From: Aeromicrobium duanguangcaii
Lineage (GTDB): Bacteria; Actinomycetota; Actinomycetes; Propionibacteriales; Nocardioidaceae
Length of the DNA: 64,000 nucleotides
Direction of reading: 5' to 3'
NCBI RefSeq assembly: GCF_024508295.1
Contig: NZ_CP101990.1
Span: 1,054,001-1,118,000, forward strand
Shown piece after piece: positions 25,663 through 34,966 of the stretch. A model generated the notes under the pieces. That model was not told the origin of the DNA. It saw nothing but the letters and a program-made list of their open reading frames with translations, and did not search any database. How positions within the stretch are numbered: the stretch's first letter is position 1; each line of letters opens with the position of its first letter. The translations under genes were made by a program, and so were the position numbers.

Positions 25663-27375
25663 ATGTACGAGCACGGTGAGCGCCCCTGGTCCGTCCACTA
25701 CGGCCCCGGCGTACCGACGCAGATCGACATCCCGGACGAACCCATCACCGCGGGCCTGGAGCGGGCGGCACAGAAGTGGCCGGACCGGATCGCGACGGAC
25801 TTCCTGGGTGCCACGGCGACCTACGCGGAGACCGAGCGCGCCGTCCGCCGAGCCATGGTGGTGCTGCGCGATCTCGGTGTGAAGGCCGGCGACAAGGTGG
25901 CCCTGGTGTTGCCGAACAGCCCGAGCCACCTGGTCGCCTATCACGCGGTCCTGCGCCTGGGCGCGGTCGTCGTCGACCTGAACCCGACCTACACGCAGGC
26001 AGAGCTGACGCACCTGCTGGCCGACTGCGGGGCGGAGTACGCGCTGGTGTGGCACAAGGCCGTCGAGACGGTCCTGGCCGCACGCGGAGAGACCCGCGTC
26101 AAGGTGGTCAGCGTCGACATCAGCCGTGACCTGCCGACCTCGGCCCAGCTGCTGCTCAAGCTTCCCGTCAAGGCGGCGCGCGAGAAGCGCGACGCGCTCC
26201 GGGGCAGCGTCCCGTCGGACATCCTCGACTGGCACACCCTCGTGAAGAAGGCCCGCGGCGAGGTCGCGGCTGCCGAGGTGCACGCCGACGACCTCGCGCT
26301 GCTGCAGTACACCGGTGGCACCACCGGAACGCCGAAGGCCGCGATGCTGACCCATCGCAACCTCGTGGCCAACGTGGTCCACGGCCAGGCCTGGGCGCAC
26401 TTCCGTGACGGCGAGGAGACGGTCTACGGCGTCCTGCCGTTCTTCCACGCGTTCGGCCTGACCTTCTGCCTCAACCTGCCCGGGTACATCGGCGCGACGC
26501 TCGTCATGTTCCCCAACTTCGATCCCGCGGCCGTGCTGGCCGCCTTCGACCGTCGCCCCGCGACCTTCATGGCCGGCGTCGCCCCGATGTTCGACCGGAT
26601 CGCGATCGCCGCCGAGACGGCGAAGAACCCGCCGACCGCCGGCCTGCGCCAGGTGCGACTCGGCTTCGCCGGCGCCATGCCGATTCCGACGTCCACCGTC
26701 GAGCGGTGGGAGCGCCTGACCGGTGGCCTGCTGATCGAGGGCTACGGCATGACCGAGTGCGCGCCGATCGCCCTGGGCAACCCGTGCGCGCCCACGCGCC
26801 GCCCCGGCACCCTCGGTGTGCCGTTCCCGAACACCGACATGAAGATCGTCGACATCGACGACCACACCCACGAGGTGACGCCCGACGAGAACGGGCACCG
26901 TCGCGGTGAGCTGCTCGTGCGCGGTCCGCAGGTGTTCCTGGGCTACCTCAACCGACCCGAGGAGACCGCCCACCAGCTGCTCGAGGGCGGCTGGCTGCGT
27001 ACCGGCGACGTCGTCGAGGTCGACGAGACCGGTTGGGTGACCCTGGTCGATCGCGTCAAGGAGATGATCATCGTCGGCGGGTTCAAGGTGTACCCCTCGA
27101 CTGTCGAGGACCACCTGCGCCTCATGCCGGGCATCGCCGATGTGGCCGTGGTGGGAGTGCGCACGATTGCCGGTGACGACCAGGTCCTGGCGGCCTTCGT
27201 GCTCGAGGAGGGTGCCGACGCGCCGTCGCTCGACGAGGTCCGCGCCCACGGGGAGACCCGGCTCGCGCGCTATGCGCTGCCGCGCCGGGTGGAGATCCTC
27301 AAGGACCTGCCGCGTTCGCAGATCGGCAAGGTCATGCGCCGTCAGGTGCAGAAGCTCTTCTCGCACGACGACTGA
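25663..27375 (+). CDS. fadD: Long-chain fatty acid-CoA ligase (AMP-forming)
   Basis: The 570-residue adenylate-forming enzyme activates fatty acids to acyl-CoA. Motifs are the P-loop-like YTGGTTGTPKAA near residue 222, GYGMTECAP near 360 (A5), the LRTGDVVEVDETGWVTLVDRVKEMIIVGG hinge near 445-472 and the C-terminal LPRSQIGKVMRR with the catalytic Lys. Length and order are standard. CAGGAACG lies in front of the ATG. Divergence from a TetR gene across a strong palindrome suggests induction by an acyl effector. Exact chain-length preference is not readable. Confidence 0.93.
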   Translation: MYEHGERPWSVHYGPGVPTQIDIPDEPITAGLERAAQKWPDRIATDFLGATATYAETERAVRRAMVVLRDLGVKAGDKVALVLPNSPSHLVAYHAVLRLGAVVVDLNPTYTQAELTHLLADCGAEYALVWHKAVETVLAARGETRVKVVSVDISRDLPTSAQLLLKLPVKAAREKRDALRGSVPSDILDWHTLVKKARGEVAAAEVHADDLALLQYTGGTTGTPKAAMLTHRNLVANVVHGQAWAHFRDGEETVYGVLPFFHAFGLTFCLNLPGYIGATLVMFPNFDPAAVLAAFDRRPATFMAGVAPMFDRIAIAAETAKNPPTAGLRQVRLGFAGAMPIPTSTVERWERLTGGLLIEGYGMTECAPIALGNPCAPTRRPGTLGVPFPNTDMKIVDIDDHTHEVTPDENGHRRGELLVRGPQVFLGYLNRPEETAHQLLEGGWLRTGDVVEVDETGWVTLVDRVKEMIIVGGFKVYPSTVEDHLRLMPGIADVAVVGVRTIAGDDQVLAAFVLEEGADAPSLDEVRAHGETRLARYALPRRVEILKDLPRSQIGKVMRRQVQKLFSHDD

Positions 27376-27405
27376 GCGCGAGCGGGCAGGCGGCCCGCAG
27401 AGTGA

Positions 27406-27448
27406 ACGACGACGGGTGGCCCGCATGATGCGGACCGCCCGTCGTCGT
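27406..27448. terminator. Bidirectional hairpin between convergent genes
   Basis: ACGACGACGGGTGG (27406-27419) pairs with CCGCCCGTCGTCGT (27435-27448) with one wobble, and the inner bases CCGC/GCGG extend the stem. It sits between the convergent fadD and the small membrane protein gene. Confidence 0.7.
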
Positions 27449-27462
27449 CGTGAGAGATGGGG

Positions 27463-27963
27463 TCAGGACTTGGCCGTGTCGTCCTGCTTCGGGGTGGCGG
27501 AGTCGCCGTCGGGCTGGCCGTCACCGTTGTAGTCGGGGGACTGCTGGGACCGGCCGTCGCGGTCATCCTGATCGGACCGGTCACGCTGGTCGCGGTTCCC
27601 GTCCTGGTCCTGCCCGCCGTCCTGGCCGGGTCCGCCGGGGAACCCGCCGCGGTCATCGTGCCCGGGTCCGCCGGGCATCCGGTCGCCGCCCTGCGGGCCG
27701 CCCTCACGATCGAACTCCTGCGAGATCTCGTGGCGTCCGCGCTCGGGTCCGTCGTCATCGCCGCCGCCGACGGCGTAGCCGGTGCCGAAGCCGAGTCCGG
27801 CCAGGATCACGCCTCCGGCCACGGCGGCCGCGATCGTGCCCTTGCGGCCCCGGGGGAGCCGGTCGCGCCACTTCGAGCCGCTGCCGGCGGCGGGGGCGTC
27901 AGCCGGAGCCGTGTTCTCGGCGGGGGTGGTGGGCTGGGGGGTGGTGGGGTTCTCGTTGTTCAT
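27463..27963 (-). CDS. Small single-pass membrane protein with Asp/Gly-rich exterior
   Basis: The 166-residue protein has a Thr/Pro/Ala-rich N-terminus (about 1-30), a basic WRDRLPRGRKG segment, one membrane helix (TIAAAVAGGVILAGLGFGTGYAVGG, about 43-67) and a long disordered exterior rich in Asp, Gly, Gln and Arg. Near the C-terminus DYNGDGQPD matches a DxNxDGxxD calcium-binding loop as in EF-hand or thrombospondin type 3 repeats. It follows the beta-helix lipoprotein gene by 32 bases and is probably cotranscribed. No known family is recognised. Confidence 0.78.
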   Translation of the reverse strand: MNNENPTTPQPTTPAENTAPADAPAAGSGSKWRDRLPRGRKGTIAAAVAGGVILAGLGFGTGYAVGGGDDDGPERGRHEISQEFDREGGPQGGDRMPGGPGHDDRGGFPGGPGQDGGQDQDGNRDQRDRSDQDDRDGRSQQSPDYNGDGQPDGDSATPKQDDTAKS

Positions 27964-27995
27964 GGTGGGTGGTGCTTCCTTCCTGGGGTGATGGT

Positions 27996-29468
27996 TCAGC
28001 TGTCCGCCGGTGCGTGGGCGCCCGCAGGCGCCTCTCCGGCGGTCACGGTGGTGGTGTTCCCGCCCGCGGTGACGGTGTAGGTGGCGCCGGCCTTGACCTC
28101 GGCCGACGAGTGGACGACCGACTCGAGGTCCTTGCGGGCCGTGAAGGCCGCGACCTCCGTGCCGTCCGCGTCCTTGATGACGACCCGCTCGCCGGCGGCG
28201 ACGGTGGAGTCCAGGTCGGCGGCGAGCCACCCCTGCGGGGAGTCGCTCGACGGGACGCCCATCATCGCGGCGCTCCCGGTCGCGAGCAGGGTGCCGCCCG
28301 AGACCTCGAAGGCGCCGTTCGCGTCCAGGGCGCCGTCCTCGCCGCCGGTGGGTCCGTGGACCGTCACCCGACCGCCGGTGATGCTGAGATCGCCGTTGGA
28401 GTCGATGCCGTCACCGCTGGCCCACACGTCGACCGTGCCGCCGTTGATGACGACGCGCAGCGAGTCGTCGGCTGCCATGGAGCCGCCGGGCTGGCGCGTC
28501 GACTCGTCGCCGTCCGACGACGAGGCGTTGATGGCGTCGTCGGCCGAGCGCAGGTCCAGGTCGCCGTCATCGACGATGATGACGGAGCCCTCGACCGCCT
28601 CGGTCGACCCGGCGACGTCGATGGATCCGCCGGAGACCAGGACCTGCACGCCCTTGACGGCGTCATCGCGGGAGTCCACGCGGACGGACCCGTCCTGGAC
28701 GAGGACGAACCCGGAGCCGGGGTCCTCGGTGTTGTCGGACCGGAGCCCGTCGTCCACAGCCGTCACGTTCACGTCGGCGCCCGAGGCCACGAGGTAGTCC
28801 TTGCCGATGATCCCGTCGTCGACGGCGTCGACCGAGATCGCGCCACCGGCCAGGACCAGGCCGTCCTTGCTCACGATGCCGTTGTTGCTCTGGCCCTCGA
28901 CGGTCAGGGAGCCGGTGCCGCCGATCGTCAGGTCGGCGGTCGAGTAGAGGGCGCCGGTCGGAGCGTCGTCGGAGGTGTCCTCGTAGGTCGACGCGTCCTG
29001 GAGCAGGTTCTGGGTGCCGCCCTTCAACACGACCACGACGGAGTCCGCCTCGGCCACGTGCAACGCGGCCGTGGTGCCGGACGTGATCGTCGCGCCGTCG
29101 AGGAGCAGTCGCACCGCGCCGTCGGCGTCGGAGTCGACGACCACCTGCCCCGCCAGGGTGCCGTGCAGCCGGTAGGTGCCCGGCGCGGAGATCGTGACGG
29201 TGCCGTCCTTCGCGGTGACGGCGTCGCTGTCGGAGGTGGCGCTGTCGCCGGCCAGCTTCACGTCCACGGCGTCGGCGGTGTCCTCGGAGGTGTCGCCGGT
29301 CTCGATGTCGACGTTGTCGTCGAGCGCCGCGCGGACGGTGGTGGCGTCGGTGATCGTGGTCGAGGCCTGGCCGGCGTCGTCGGACGGGGCCTCGGACGCG
29401 CCGCAGCCTGCGATGACCGCGAGCGACGCGGTCGCCACCAGGATGGTGCGCAACCTGTGAGTCTTCAT
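27996..29468 (-). CDS. Carbohydrate-binding (DUF4353, Cthe_2159-like) lipoprotein
   Basis: The 490-residue product has a lipoprotein signal peptide with lipobox VIAGC (Cys about 22). Much of it consists of short beta-strand repeats with Asp/Gly turns (LTIGGTGSLTVEGQSNNGIVSKDGLVLAGG, DDGIIGKDYLV, DDGLRSDN, DDAVKGVQVLVSGG, GDGIDSNGDLSITGG), the pattern of the right-handed beta-helix in DUF4353 proteins. The clostridial Cthe_2159 founder binds acidic polysaccharide and calcium; that is family knowledge, not shown here. The ATG at 29468 follows GAAAGGACC. It is divergent from a two-component system whose likely binding sites lie in the shared promoter region. Confidence 0.86.
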   Translation of the reverse strand: MKTHRLRTILVATASLAVIAGCGASEAPSDDAGQASTTITDATTVRAALDDNVDIETGDTSEDTADAVDVKLAGDSATSDSDAVTAKDGTVTISAPGTYRLHGTLAGQVVVDSDADGAVRLLLDGATITSGTTAALHVAEADSVVVVLKGGTQNLLQDASTYEDTSDDAPTGALYSTADLTIGGTGSLTVEGQSNNGIVSKDGLVLAGGAISVDAVDDGIIGKDYLVASGADVNVTAVDDGLRSDNTEDPGSGFVLVQDGSVRVDSRDDAVKGVQVLVSGGSIDVAGSTEAVEGSVIIVDDGDLDLRSADDAINASSSDGDESTRQPGGSMAADDSLRVVINGGTVDVWASGDGIDSNGDLSITGGRVTVHGPTGGEDGALDANGAFEVSGGTLLATGSAAMMGVPSSDSPQGWLAADLDSTVAAGERVVIKDADGTEVAAFTARKDLESVVHSSAEVKAGATYTVTAGGNTTTVTAGEAPAGAHAPADS

Positions 29469-29547
29469 GAGGGTCCTTTCGGGACTGGCTCGGTGCTTCG
29501 TTGACTCGATCGTGCTGCGCCGACCTGTCGGCATGATGGTGCCGACT

Positions 29548-29565
29548 TGTGAGCGGGCTGTGAGC
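29548..29565 (+). promoter_or_regulatory. Response-regulator direct-repeat box, facing the two-component genes
   Basis: TGTGAGC occurs at 29548-29554 and again at 29559-29565, an 11-base period that places both on one DNA face. This is the usual arrangement for OmpR-family regulators. It is about 180 bases before the response-regulator start. Confidence 0.6.
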
Positions 29566-29598
29566 CGGTGGACGCCGTCGCCCCGGCCCCCGGCCACG

Positions 29599-29616
29599 GC
29601 TCACAGCCAGCGCACA
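29599..29616 (-). promoter_or_regulatory. Response-regulator direct-repeat box, facing the DUF4353 gene
   Basis: Read on the minus strand, TGTGCGC (29616-29610) and TGTGAGC (29605-29599) are again 11 bases apart. The pair mirrors the boxes at 29548-29565, giving one tandem site per divergent transcription unit. Confidence 0.6.
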
Positions 29617-29743
29617 GGAAGGCGGAAGTGCGGCGACAGCGCGCGCCGGGAGGGTGGTGGGTGCCCACCCCTTCGAAGCAGAGGAACTCCTCCATGACCC
29701 CGCAGCAGCTGACGCCGCACCTCGCCGTCCGGGGAGAGGCGAC

Positions 29744-30538
29744 ATGAGCAGGCGCCCTTCTTCCGACTGCCCACCGGGCGATCCCGCGAGTACCGTCGGA
29801 CAGGTGGAGCCCAAGGCAGCGCAGTCCTCCCGGCTGACCCGGCCGGACGGGTCGCCCCTGCGAGTGCTCGTCGTCGACGACGAGGTCAATCTGGCCGAGC
29901 TGATCGCCATGGCGCTGCGCTACGAGGGCTGGGAGGTCACCATGGCGCACACCGGTCGCAAGGCCGTCGACCTGGCGCGAGAGCTGCGTCCCGATGCCGT
30001 CGTGCTCGACATCATGCTGCCCGACTTCGACGGCTTCGAGGTGCTGCGCCGGATGCGCTCCTTCGACCCGAGCGTGCCCGTGCTGTTCCTCACGGCGCGC
30101 GATGCCGTCGAGGACCGCGTCGCCGGCCTCACCGAGGGTGGCGACGACTACGTGACCAAGCCCTTCTCGCTGCAGGAGGTCGTCGCCCGTGTCCGGGCTC
30201 TGATGCGCCGTGCCGGGGCGCAGCAGGCCGAGTCGTCCTCGGTGCTGGTCGTCGGTGACCTCACCCTCGACGAGGACAGTCACGAGGTGTTCCGCGGTGG
30301 GGAGGAGATCACCCTGACCGCGACCGAGTTCGAGCTGTTGCGGTTCCTGATGCGCAACCCCCGGCGCGTGCTGAGCAAGGCGCAGATCCTCGACCGGGTC
30401 TGGAACTACGACTTCGGCGGACAGGCCAACGTCGTCGAGCTGTACATCTCCTACCTGCGCAAGAAGATCGACGCGGGCCGTGCGCCCATGATCCACACGA
30501 TGCGTGGCGCCGGCTACGTCCTCAAGCCGGCGGAGTGA
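29744..30538 (+). CDS. OmpR/PhoB-family response regulator
   Basis: The 264-residue protein has a disordered N-terminal extension (about 1-42), a receiver domain (LRVLVVDDEVNLAELI; phospho-acceptor Asp in VVLDIMLPD at about 88; Thr in FLTARD; Lys in VTKPFS) and a C-terminal winged helix (ITLTATEFELLRFLMRNPRRVLSKAQILDRVW...LRKKIDAG...MRGAGYVLKP). The ATG at 29744 is preceded by GGGGAGAGG; a GTG about 60 bases later would remove most of the extension. The sensor kinase follows 7 bases after the stop. Shared direct-repeat boxes upstream suggest that it regulates itself and the divergent beta-helix lipoprotein operon. Confidence 0.93.
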   Translation: MSRRPSSDCPPGDPASTVGQVEPKAAQSSRLTRPDGSPLRVLVVDDEVNLAELIAMALRYEGWEVTMAHTGRKAVDLARELRPDAVVLDIMLPDFDGFEVLRRMRSFDPSVPVLFLTARDAVEDRVAGLTEGGDDYVTKPFSLQEVVARVRALMRRAGAQQAESSSVLVVGDLTLDEDSHEVFRGGEEITLTATEFELLRFLMRNPRRVLSKAQILDRVWNYDFGGQANVVELYISYLRKKIDAGRAPMIHTMRGAGYVLKPAE

Positions 30539-30545
30539 CGTGCGC

Positions 30546-32000
30546 ATGGTTCGACCGCGCTCGCTGACGGCGCGACTGGTGGCCACGACGGTGCTGCTCG
30601 TGGTGGGTGTGACCGTGCTGGTGGGGGCCCTGAGCGCTCTCGCCGTGCGGTCGTACCTGCTCTCGCAGCTCGACGACCAGGTCACGGCGTCGCTGCAGCG
30701 GGCCCAGCGGGCGCCGTCGTTCGGCGACGGGCCCGGCCCGGACGGTCTCGACGACCGTCGCGGCCAGGGCGTCGGCACCCTCACCGCGGTGTGGATCCCG
30801 GACCGGGACGTGGCAGTCGGTGACGTCATCGTCGAGGGGCAGGACGGTCGGACGAGTCGGTCGCCACTGTCCGAGGACGACCTGGAGGCCCTCGACGAGG
30901 TCTCGGCCGACGACGGCCCCCACACCGTGCGGCTGGACGACTTCGGTGGCTACCGCGTCGTGGTCGTCGAGACATCGGCGGGGAAGCTGGCGGCGGGCCT
31001 GCCCACCCGTGACGTGGACGCCGCGGTGGCCACACTGCTGGGCTGGCAGGGCGTGCTGACGGTGCTCGGCGCGGTCGCCGCACTGGGCGGGGCCCTCGTC
31101 CTGGTGCGCCGGCAGCTGCGGCCGCTGCGCGAGGTGGCCGGCACCGCGAACGCCGTGGCGCGGCTGCCCCTGGCCCGTGGGGACATCGAACTGGCCGAGC
31201 GGGTGCCCGCAGACCTCGCCGACGAGTCGACCGAGGTCGGTCAGGTGGGCAGCGCGCTGAACACGCTGCTGGACCACGTCGAGTCCTCCCTCGAGGCACG
31301 TCAGCGCAGCGAGGAGCAGGTGCGCCAGTTCGTGGCCGACGCGTCACACGAGCTGCGGACGCCCCTGGCGACCATCGCGGGCTACTCCGAGCTGGCCCGC
31401 AGCCGACCGGACGACGAGGAGGCGCTGCGCCGGGCCCTGGAGAAGGTCGAGGATGAGTCGCACCGGATGACCGCGCTCGTCGAGGACCTGTTGCTGTTGG
31501 CGCGGCTCGACGCCGGCCGTCCGCTGGCACGCCAGCCCGTCGACCTGACGCGGATGCTGCTGGAGGCGGTCGCCGACGCGCGGGTGATCGCACCGGACCA
31601 TGTCTGGCGGCTGACGCTGCCGGACGAGCCGATCGAGGTCCTCGGCGACGAGCAGCGGCTGCACCAGGTCGTCACCAACCTGCTCACGAACGCGCGCAAG
31701 CACACGCCCGCAGGCACCACCGTGACCGTGGCCGCCGACCCGTCGGGGTTCACCGTCCACGACGACGGGCCGGGGTTCTCACCCGATCTGGCCGAGCACG
31801 CCTTCGAGCGGTTCACCCGAGGGGACCGTGCCCGCACCCGGGAGGGCGGCGTCGGGCTGGGGCTCGCGCTGGTGGCGGCGATCGTCGAGGCGCACGGCGG
31901 CGGCGTCACGCTCGACAGCCGGCCGGGTGACACGACCTTCACGGTCCGGCTGCCGGCGGAGGGCGCGCAGGAGGGCCCGCCCGGTGAGATCGACCGGTGA
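30546..32000 (+). CDS. Sensor histidine kinase (partner of the OmpR-type regulator)
   Basis: The 484-residue kinase has an N-terminal membrane helix (about 9-30), an extracytoplasmic sensor region of roughly 125 residues, a second helix (GVLTVLGAVAALGGALVLV), a HAMP linker, the H-box ASHELRTPLATIAGYSEL (phospho-acceptor His about 266), N-box LLTNARKHTPAG, and G-boxes DDGPGFSP and GVGLGLALVAAIVEAHGG. It autophosphorylates and passes phosphate to the preceding regulator. ATG 30546 is spaced better from GGAG than the GTG at 30540. The stimulus is unknown; envelope or calcium state is a guess from neighbours. Confidence 0.93.
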   Translation: MVRPRSLTARLVATTVLLVVGVTVLVGALSALAVRSYLLSQLDDQVTASLQRAQRAPSFGDGPGPDGLDDRRGQGVGTLTAVWIPDRDVAVGDVIVEGQDGRTSRSPLSEDDLEALDEVSADDGPHTVRLDDFGGYRVVVVETSAGKLAAGLPTRDVDAAVATLLGWQGVLTVLGAVAALGGALVLVRRQLRPLREVAGTANAVARLPLARGDIELAERVPADLADESTEVGQVGSALNTLLDHVESSLEARQRSEEQVRQFVADASHELRTPLATIAGYSELARSRPDDEEALRRALEKVEDESHRMTALVEDLLLLARLDAGRPLARQPVDLTRMLLEAVADARVIAPDHVWRLTLPDEPIEVLGDEQRLHQVVTNLLTNARKHTPAGTTVTVAADPSGFTVHDDGPGFSPDLAEHAFERFTRGDRARTREGGVGLGLALVAAIVEAHGGGVTLDSRPGDTTFTVRLPAEGAQEGPPGEIDR

Positions 32001-32163
32001 GGTGCGCCGGGCCACGGAGGGGACGGAGCGTTCACCCGGGGTTCGCGACTTCTTCTCCCACGTGCCATAGCACCGTCCCCGTCCAGCCCACCGGTGTTCA
32101 TCCGCCTCGGGCTGACTACCTCTCAGGGTGCGCATCCACGCGCACGTACCGAGAGGAATCCAG

Positions 32164-34854
32164 ATGAAGAACCCCATGGGCCGGGCGCGATCCCGGCGCA
32201 TGTCACTGGCCGCCGTGGCGCTCGCCGTCGCCGGCGTCGGTTGCCTGAGTCCGGTCGCGACCGCCACGGTCTCGTCGACCGCGGAACCGGGCATCGTCCG
32301 GGTCGCGGACGAGCCGACCTACTTCGCGCCGCTGATCGACGCCGGCACCTCGTGGCGCTACCTGGCCACCGGCGTCGACCCCTCGCCGACCGGCGACCGC
32401 CACGCCTGGGCCCAGCCCGGCTTCGACGACAGCGCCTGGGCCACCGGGAAGGGCGGATTCGGTGCGAAGTGGGAGAGCGGTGTCGAGACCGCCAACTTCG
32501 ACGACGGAATGCGCGCCACCACCGTGCTGCCGATGCGACCGACCGGTGGCGACAACATCCCCACGTACTTCTTCCGGACGACCTTCGATGTGACCGCCGA
32601 GCAGCTCGCGACCGGCGAGGACATCCGCTTCGACGGGTACATCGACGACGCGGCCGTCATCTTCATCAACGGCGAGGAGGTCAAGCGTCACCTCGTCGAG
32701 GACGGCACACCCAACGTCGCGTACGACAGCGGCACCGGCGAGGAGCTCGCGTTCACGATCCCCACGTCGAAGTTCCGGACGGGCAGCAACACCATCGCCG
32801 TGCGGCTGCACCAGGACCGTGCCACGAGCTCGGACATCTGGTTCTCGCTGGACCACCTGGGCGGCGAGCTGCCGCCCCCGCCCTCCGGCCCCGCCGTCGG
32901 CGCACCCAGCCGCGTCATCCTGACGCCGAGCGAGACCCCCGAGACCTCGCAGAGCTTCACCTGGCTCGCGGGCGCACCGGACGTCAGCGTGGGCCGCGTC
33001 CAGCTGCGGGTCGGCGACGGCCCCATCCGGACGGTCGGCGCCACGAGTCAGGGCACGGCCGTCAACCAGGCCAACCCGCACTTCTCCGCGACGGTCCGTG
33101 GACTGAAGCCCGACACGGAGTACACCTACCGCGTCGGCAACCCGGACGCCTGGAGCCAGTGGAAGACGTTCACCACCGCCGACCCGGACGCGGAGGAGAC
33201 CGAGTACGTCTACTACGGCGACGCCCAGATCGGCCTGGACTCGACCTGGCCGAACGTCGTCAAGCTGGCCCGGGAGAAGGCGCCGAACTCGATCGGCTCG
33301 GTGCATGCCAGCGACCTCATCGACACCTCCAGCAACGACACCCAGTGGAAGAACTGGTTCACCGGCATGGGGGAGTCCGCCGCGACGACGAACATCTTCG
33401 CCGCGCCGGGCAACCACGAGTACTCGGGCGATCGGCTGCTGAAGTCGTGGAAGGCGCACTTCGAATACCCGGACAACCAGCCGAACTCCTCCACGATCGG
33501 CGACCTGGCCCAGCGCTCGGTCGGCGACACGGATGTCGCGCGCCAGTACCAGGCCTACTTCGACCACTGGTCGCAGTTCGCGCACGAGACGGTCTACTAC
33601 AGCGACTACCAGGGCATCCGCTTCATCACGATCAACGCGACGACCGACTCGACGTTCCTGACCCCGCAGAACCTGCCGTCCTGCTCGGGTGAGGAGTGCC
33701 CGTCGAAGCGGGTCGCCGCGTTGTGGGCCGAGTACCAGGCGGCGTGGATGGACCACATCCTGGGCGAGTCGCCCGCGAAGTGGAACGTCGTCACGTTCCA
33801 CCAGCCGGTCTACTCGGCGTCGGCCGGTCGCGACGAGCCGCACCTGCGTGGACCGTGGGTGCCGGTCTTCCAGAAGCACAACATCGATCTCGTCCAGATG
33901 GGCCACGACCACGTCTACGCCCGCGGCTTCAACAACGAGAACCGGACCGAGCGCGACGGTGTCACCGACGGCCCGGTCTACATCGTCCAGAACTCCGGCG
34001 CGAAGCACTACGACCTGGAGACCGACGAGCGGAACGTGTGGACGAAGAACGGTGCGACCCAGGTGCGCAAGGGTGAGGACTTCTCGAGCTTCGCGGTCGT
34101 GAAGGTCACCGACGACCGCCTGCACTACACGTCGTACATCGCCGAGAAGACCGCGTCGTCCACGACCGATGTCCCGGTCGGTGGCGTGTGGGACGAGTTC
34201 GTCGTCACCAAGCACGACGACGGCCGCAAGGTCGTCACCGAGGCCGGTGCCCCGGTCCCCGAGTTCGAGGACCTCACCCCGGCACCGCAGATCGTGAAGC
34301 AGTCGCCGACCACGGTCCGCACGAAGGTCGGCGGCGCCGTGCGCCTGGCCGTCGAGGCCCGCGCCGAGGGCGGCCTGTCCTACCAGTGGCAGCGCAGCCC
34401 GGTCGGGAAGAACGCGTGGACGGACATCGTGAACCAGGACAAGTCCACCCTCGTGATGGAGGACGTCACCGCGAACACCGCCCGGCAGCAATATCGGGTG
34501 GCCGTGACCTCGGGCACGCGGACGGTTCACTCGCTGCCCACGACCGTGATCGTGGCCCCCGACCGCAAGATCGCGTCGAAGGTCGCCGTCGGCAAGGCGA
34601 CGGTCAAGGCCGGCAGGAAGGCCGCCGTGGCCGTGCGGCCCAGCGTCACCGGGAAGGTTCGCGTGACCGTCCGGGTGGGCGGCAAGAAGCTCACCCGCAC
34701 CGTGACGGTGAAGGCCGGTCGCAAGACGACGGTGCGGCTCGGCGCGGTGCCGAAGCGTGCCAGGGGTCGAGCCGTCATCACGGTCGTCCTCAACCCGAGC
34801 GACGCGAAGTACGCGACGTCCACCCGGACCAAGGCGGTGAAGGTGAAGCGCTGA
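32164..34854 (+). CDS. Secreted purple acid phosphatase-like metallophosphoesterase
   Basis: The 896-residue exported protein has a signal peptide (basic MKNPMGRARSRR then a hydrophobic core to about residue 37), a galactose-binding-like beta domain (about 45-240), a fibronectin-like PAP N-domain (about 250-340) and a metallophosphoesterase core. Metal ligands are visible in YYGDAQIG, ASDLIDTS, APGNHEY, VTFHQPVY and QMGHDHVYAR. The second motif has Ser before Asp instead of the usual Gly. Ig-like domains and a Lys-rich tail (VKAGRKAAVAVRPSVTGK...) close the protein. It would hydrolyse phosphate esters outside the cell. GAGAGGAATCC precedes the ATG. Confidence 0.92.
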   Translation: MKNPMGRARSRRMSLAAVALAVAGVGCLSPVATATVSSTAEPGIVRVADEPTYFAPLIDAGTSWRYLATGVDPSPTGDRHAWAQPGFDDSAWATGKGGFGAKWESGVETANFDDGMRATTVLPMRPTGGDNIPTYFFRTTFDVTAEQLATGEDIRFDGYIDDAAVIFINGEEVKRHLVEDGTPNVAYDSGTGEELAFTIPTSKFRTGSNTIAVRLHQDRATSSDIWFSLDHLGGELPPPPSGPAVGAPSRVILTPSETPETSQSFTWLAGAPDVSVGRVQLRVGDGPIRTVGATSQGTAVNQANPHFSATVRGLKPDTEYTYRVGNPDAWSQWKTFTTADPDAEETEYVYYGDAQIGLDSTWPNVVKLAREKAPNSIGSVHASDLIDTSSNDTQWKNWFTGMGESAATTNIFAAPGNHEYSGDRLLKSWKAHFEYPDNQPNSSTIGDLAQRSVGDTDVARQYQAYFDHWSQFAHETVYYSDYQGIRFITINATTDSTFLTPQNLPSCSGEECPSKRVAALWAEYQAAWMDHILGESPAKWNVVTFHQPVYSASAGRDEPHLRGPWVPVFQKHNIDLVQMGHDHVYARGFNNENRTERDGVTDGPVYIVQNSGAKHYDLETDERNVWTKNGATQVRKGEDFSSFAVVKVTDDRLHYTSYIAEKTASSTTDVPVGGVWDEFVVTKHDDGRKVVTEAGAPVPEFEDLTPAPQIVKQSPTTVRTKVGGAVRLAVEARAEGGLSYQWQRSPVGKNAWTDIVNQDKSTLVMEDVTANTARQQYRVAVTSGTRTVHSLPTTVIVAPDRKIASKVAVGKATVKAGRKAAVAVRPSVTGKVRVTVRVGGKKLTRTVTVKAGRKTTVRLGAVPKRARGRAVITVVLNPSDAKYATSTRTKAVKVKR

Positions 34855-34867
34855 GTCTCGGTACGAG

Positions 34868-34902
34868 CGGGCCCGCCCCCGGCTTCGGCCGCGGCGGGCC
34901 CG
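34868..34902 (+). terminator. Terminator of the phosphatase gene
   Basis: CGGGCCCGCC (34868-34877) pairs exactly with GGCGGGCCCG (34893-34902) around a 15-base loop that can itself pair partly (GGC/GCC). It begins 14 bases after the stop codon. Confidence 0.7.
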
Positions 34903-34966
34903 TCCGCGTCTCCTCCAGCAGACGCGTCGAGTCGCGAGCCCGGTGGACCGTGCCTACCGTGGCCGA

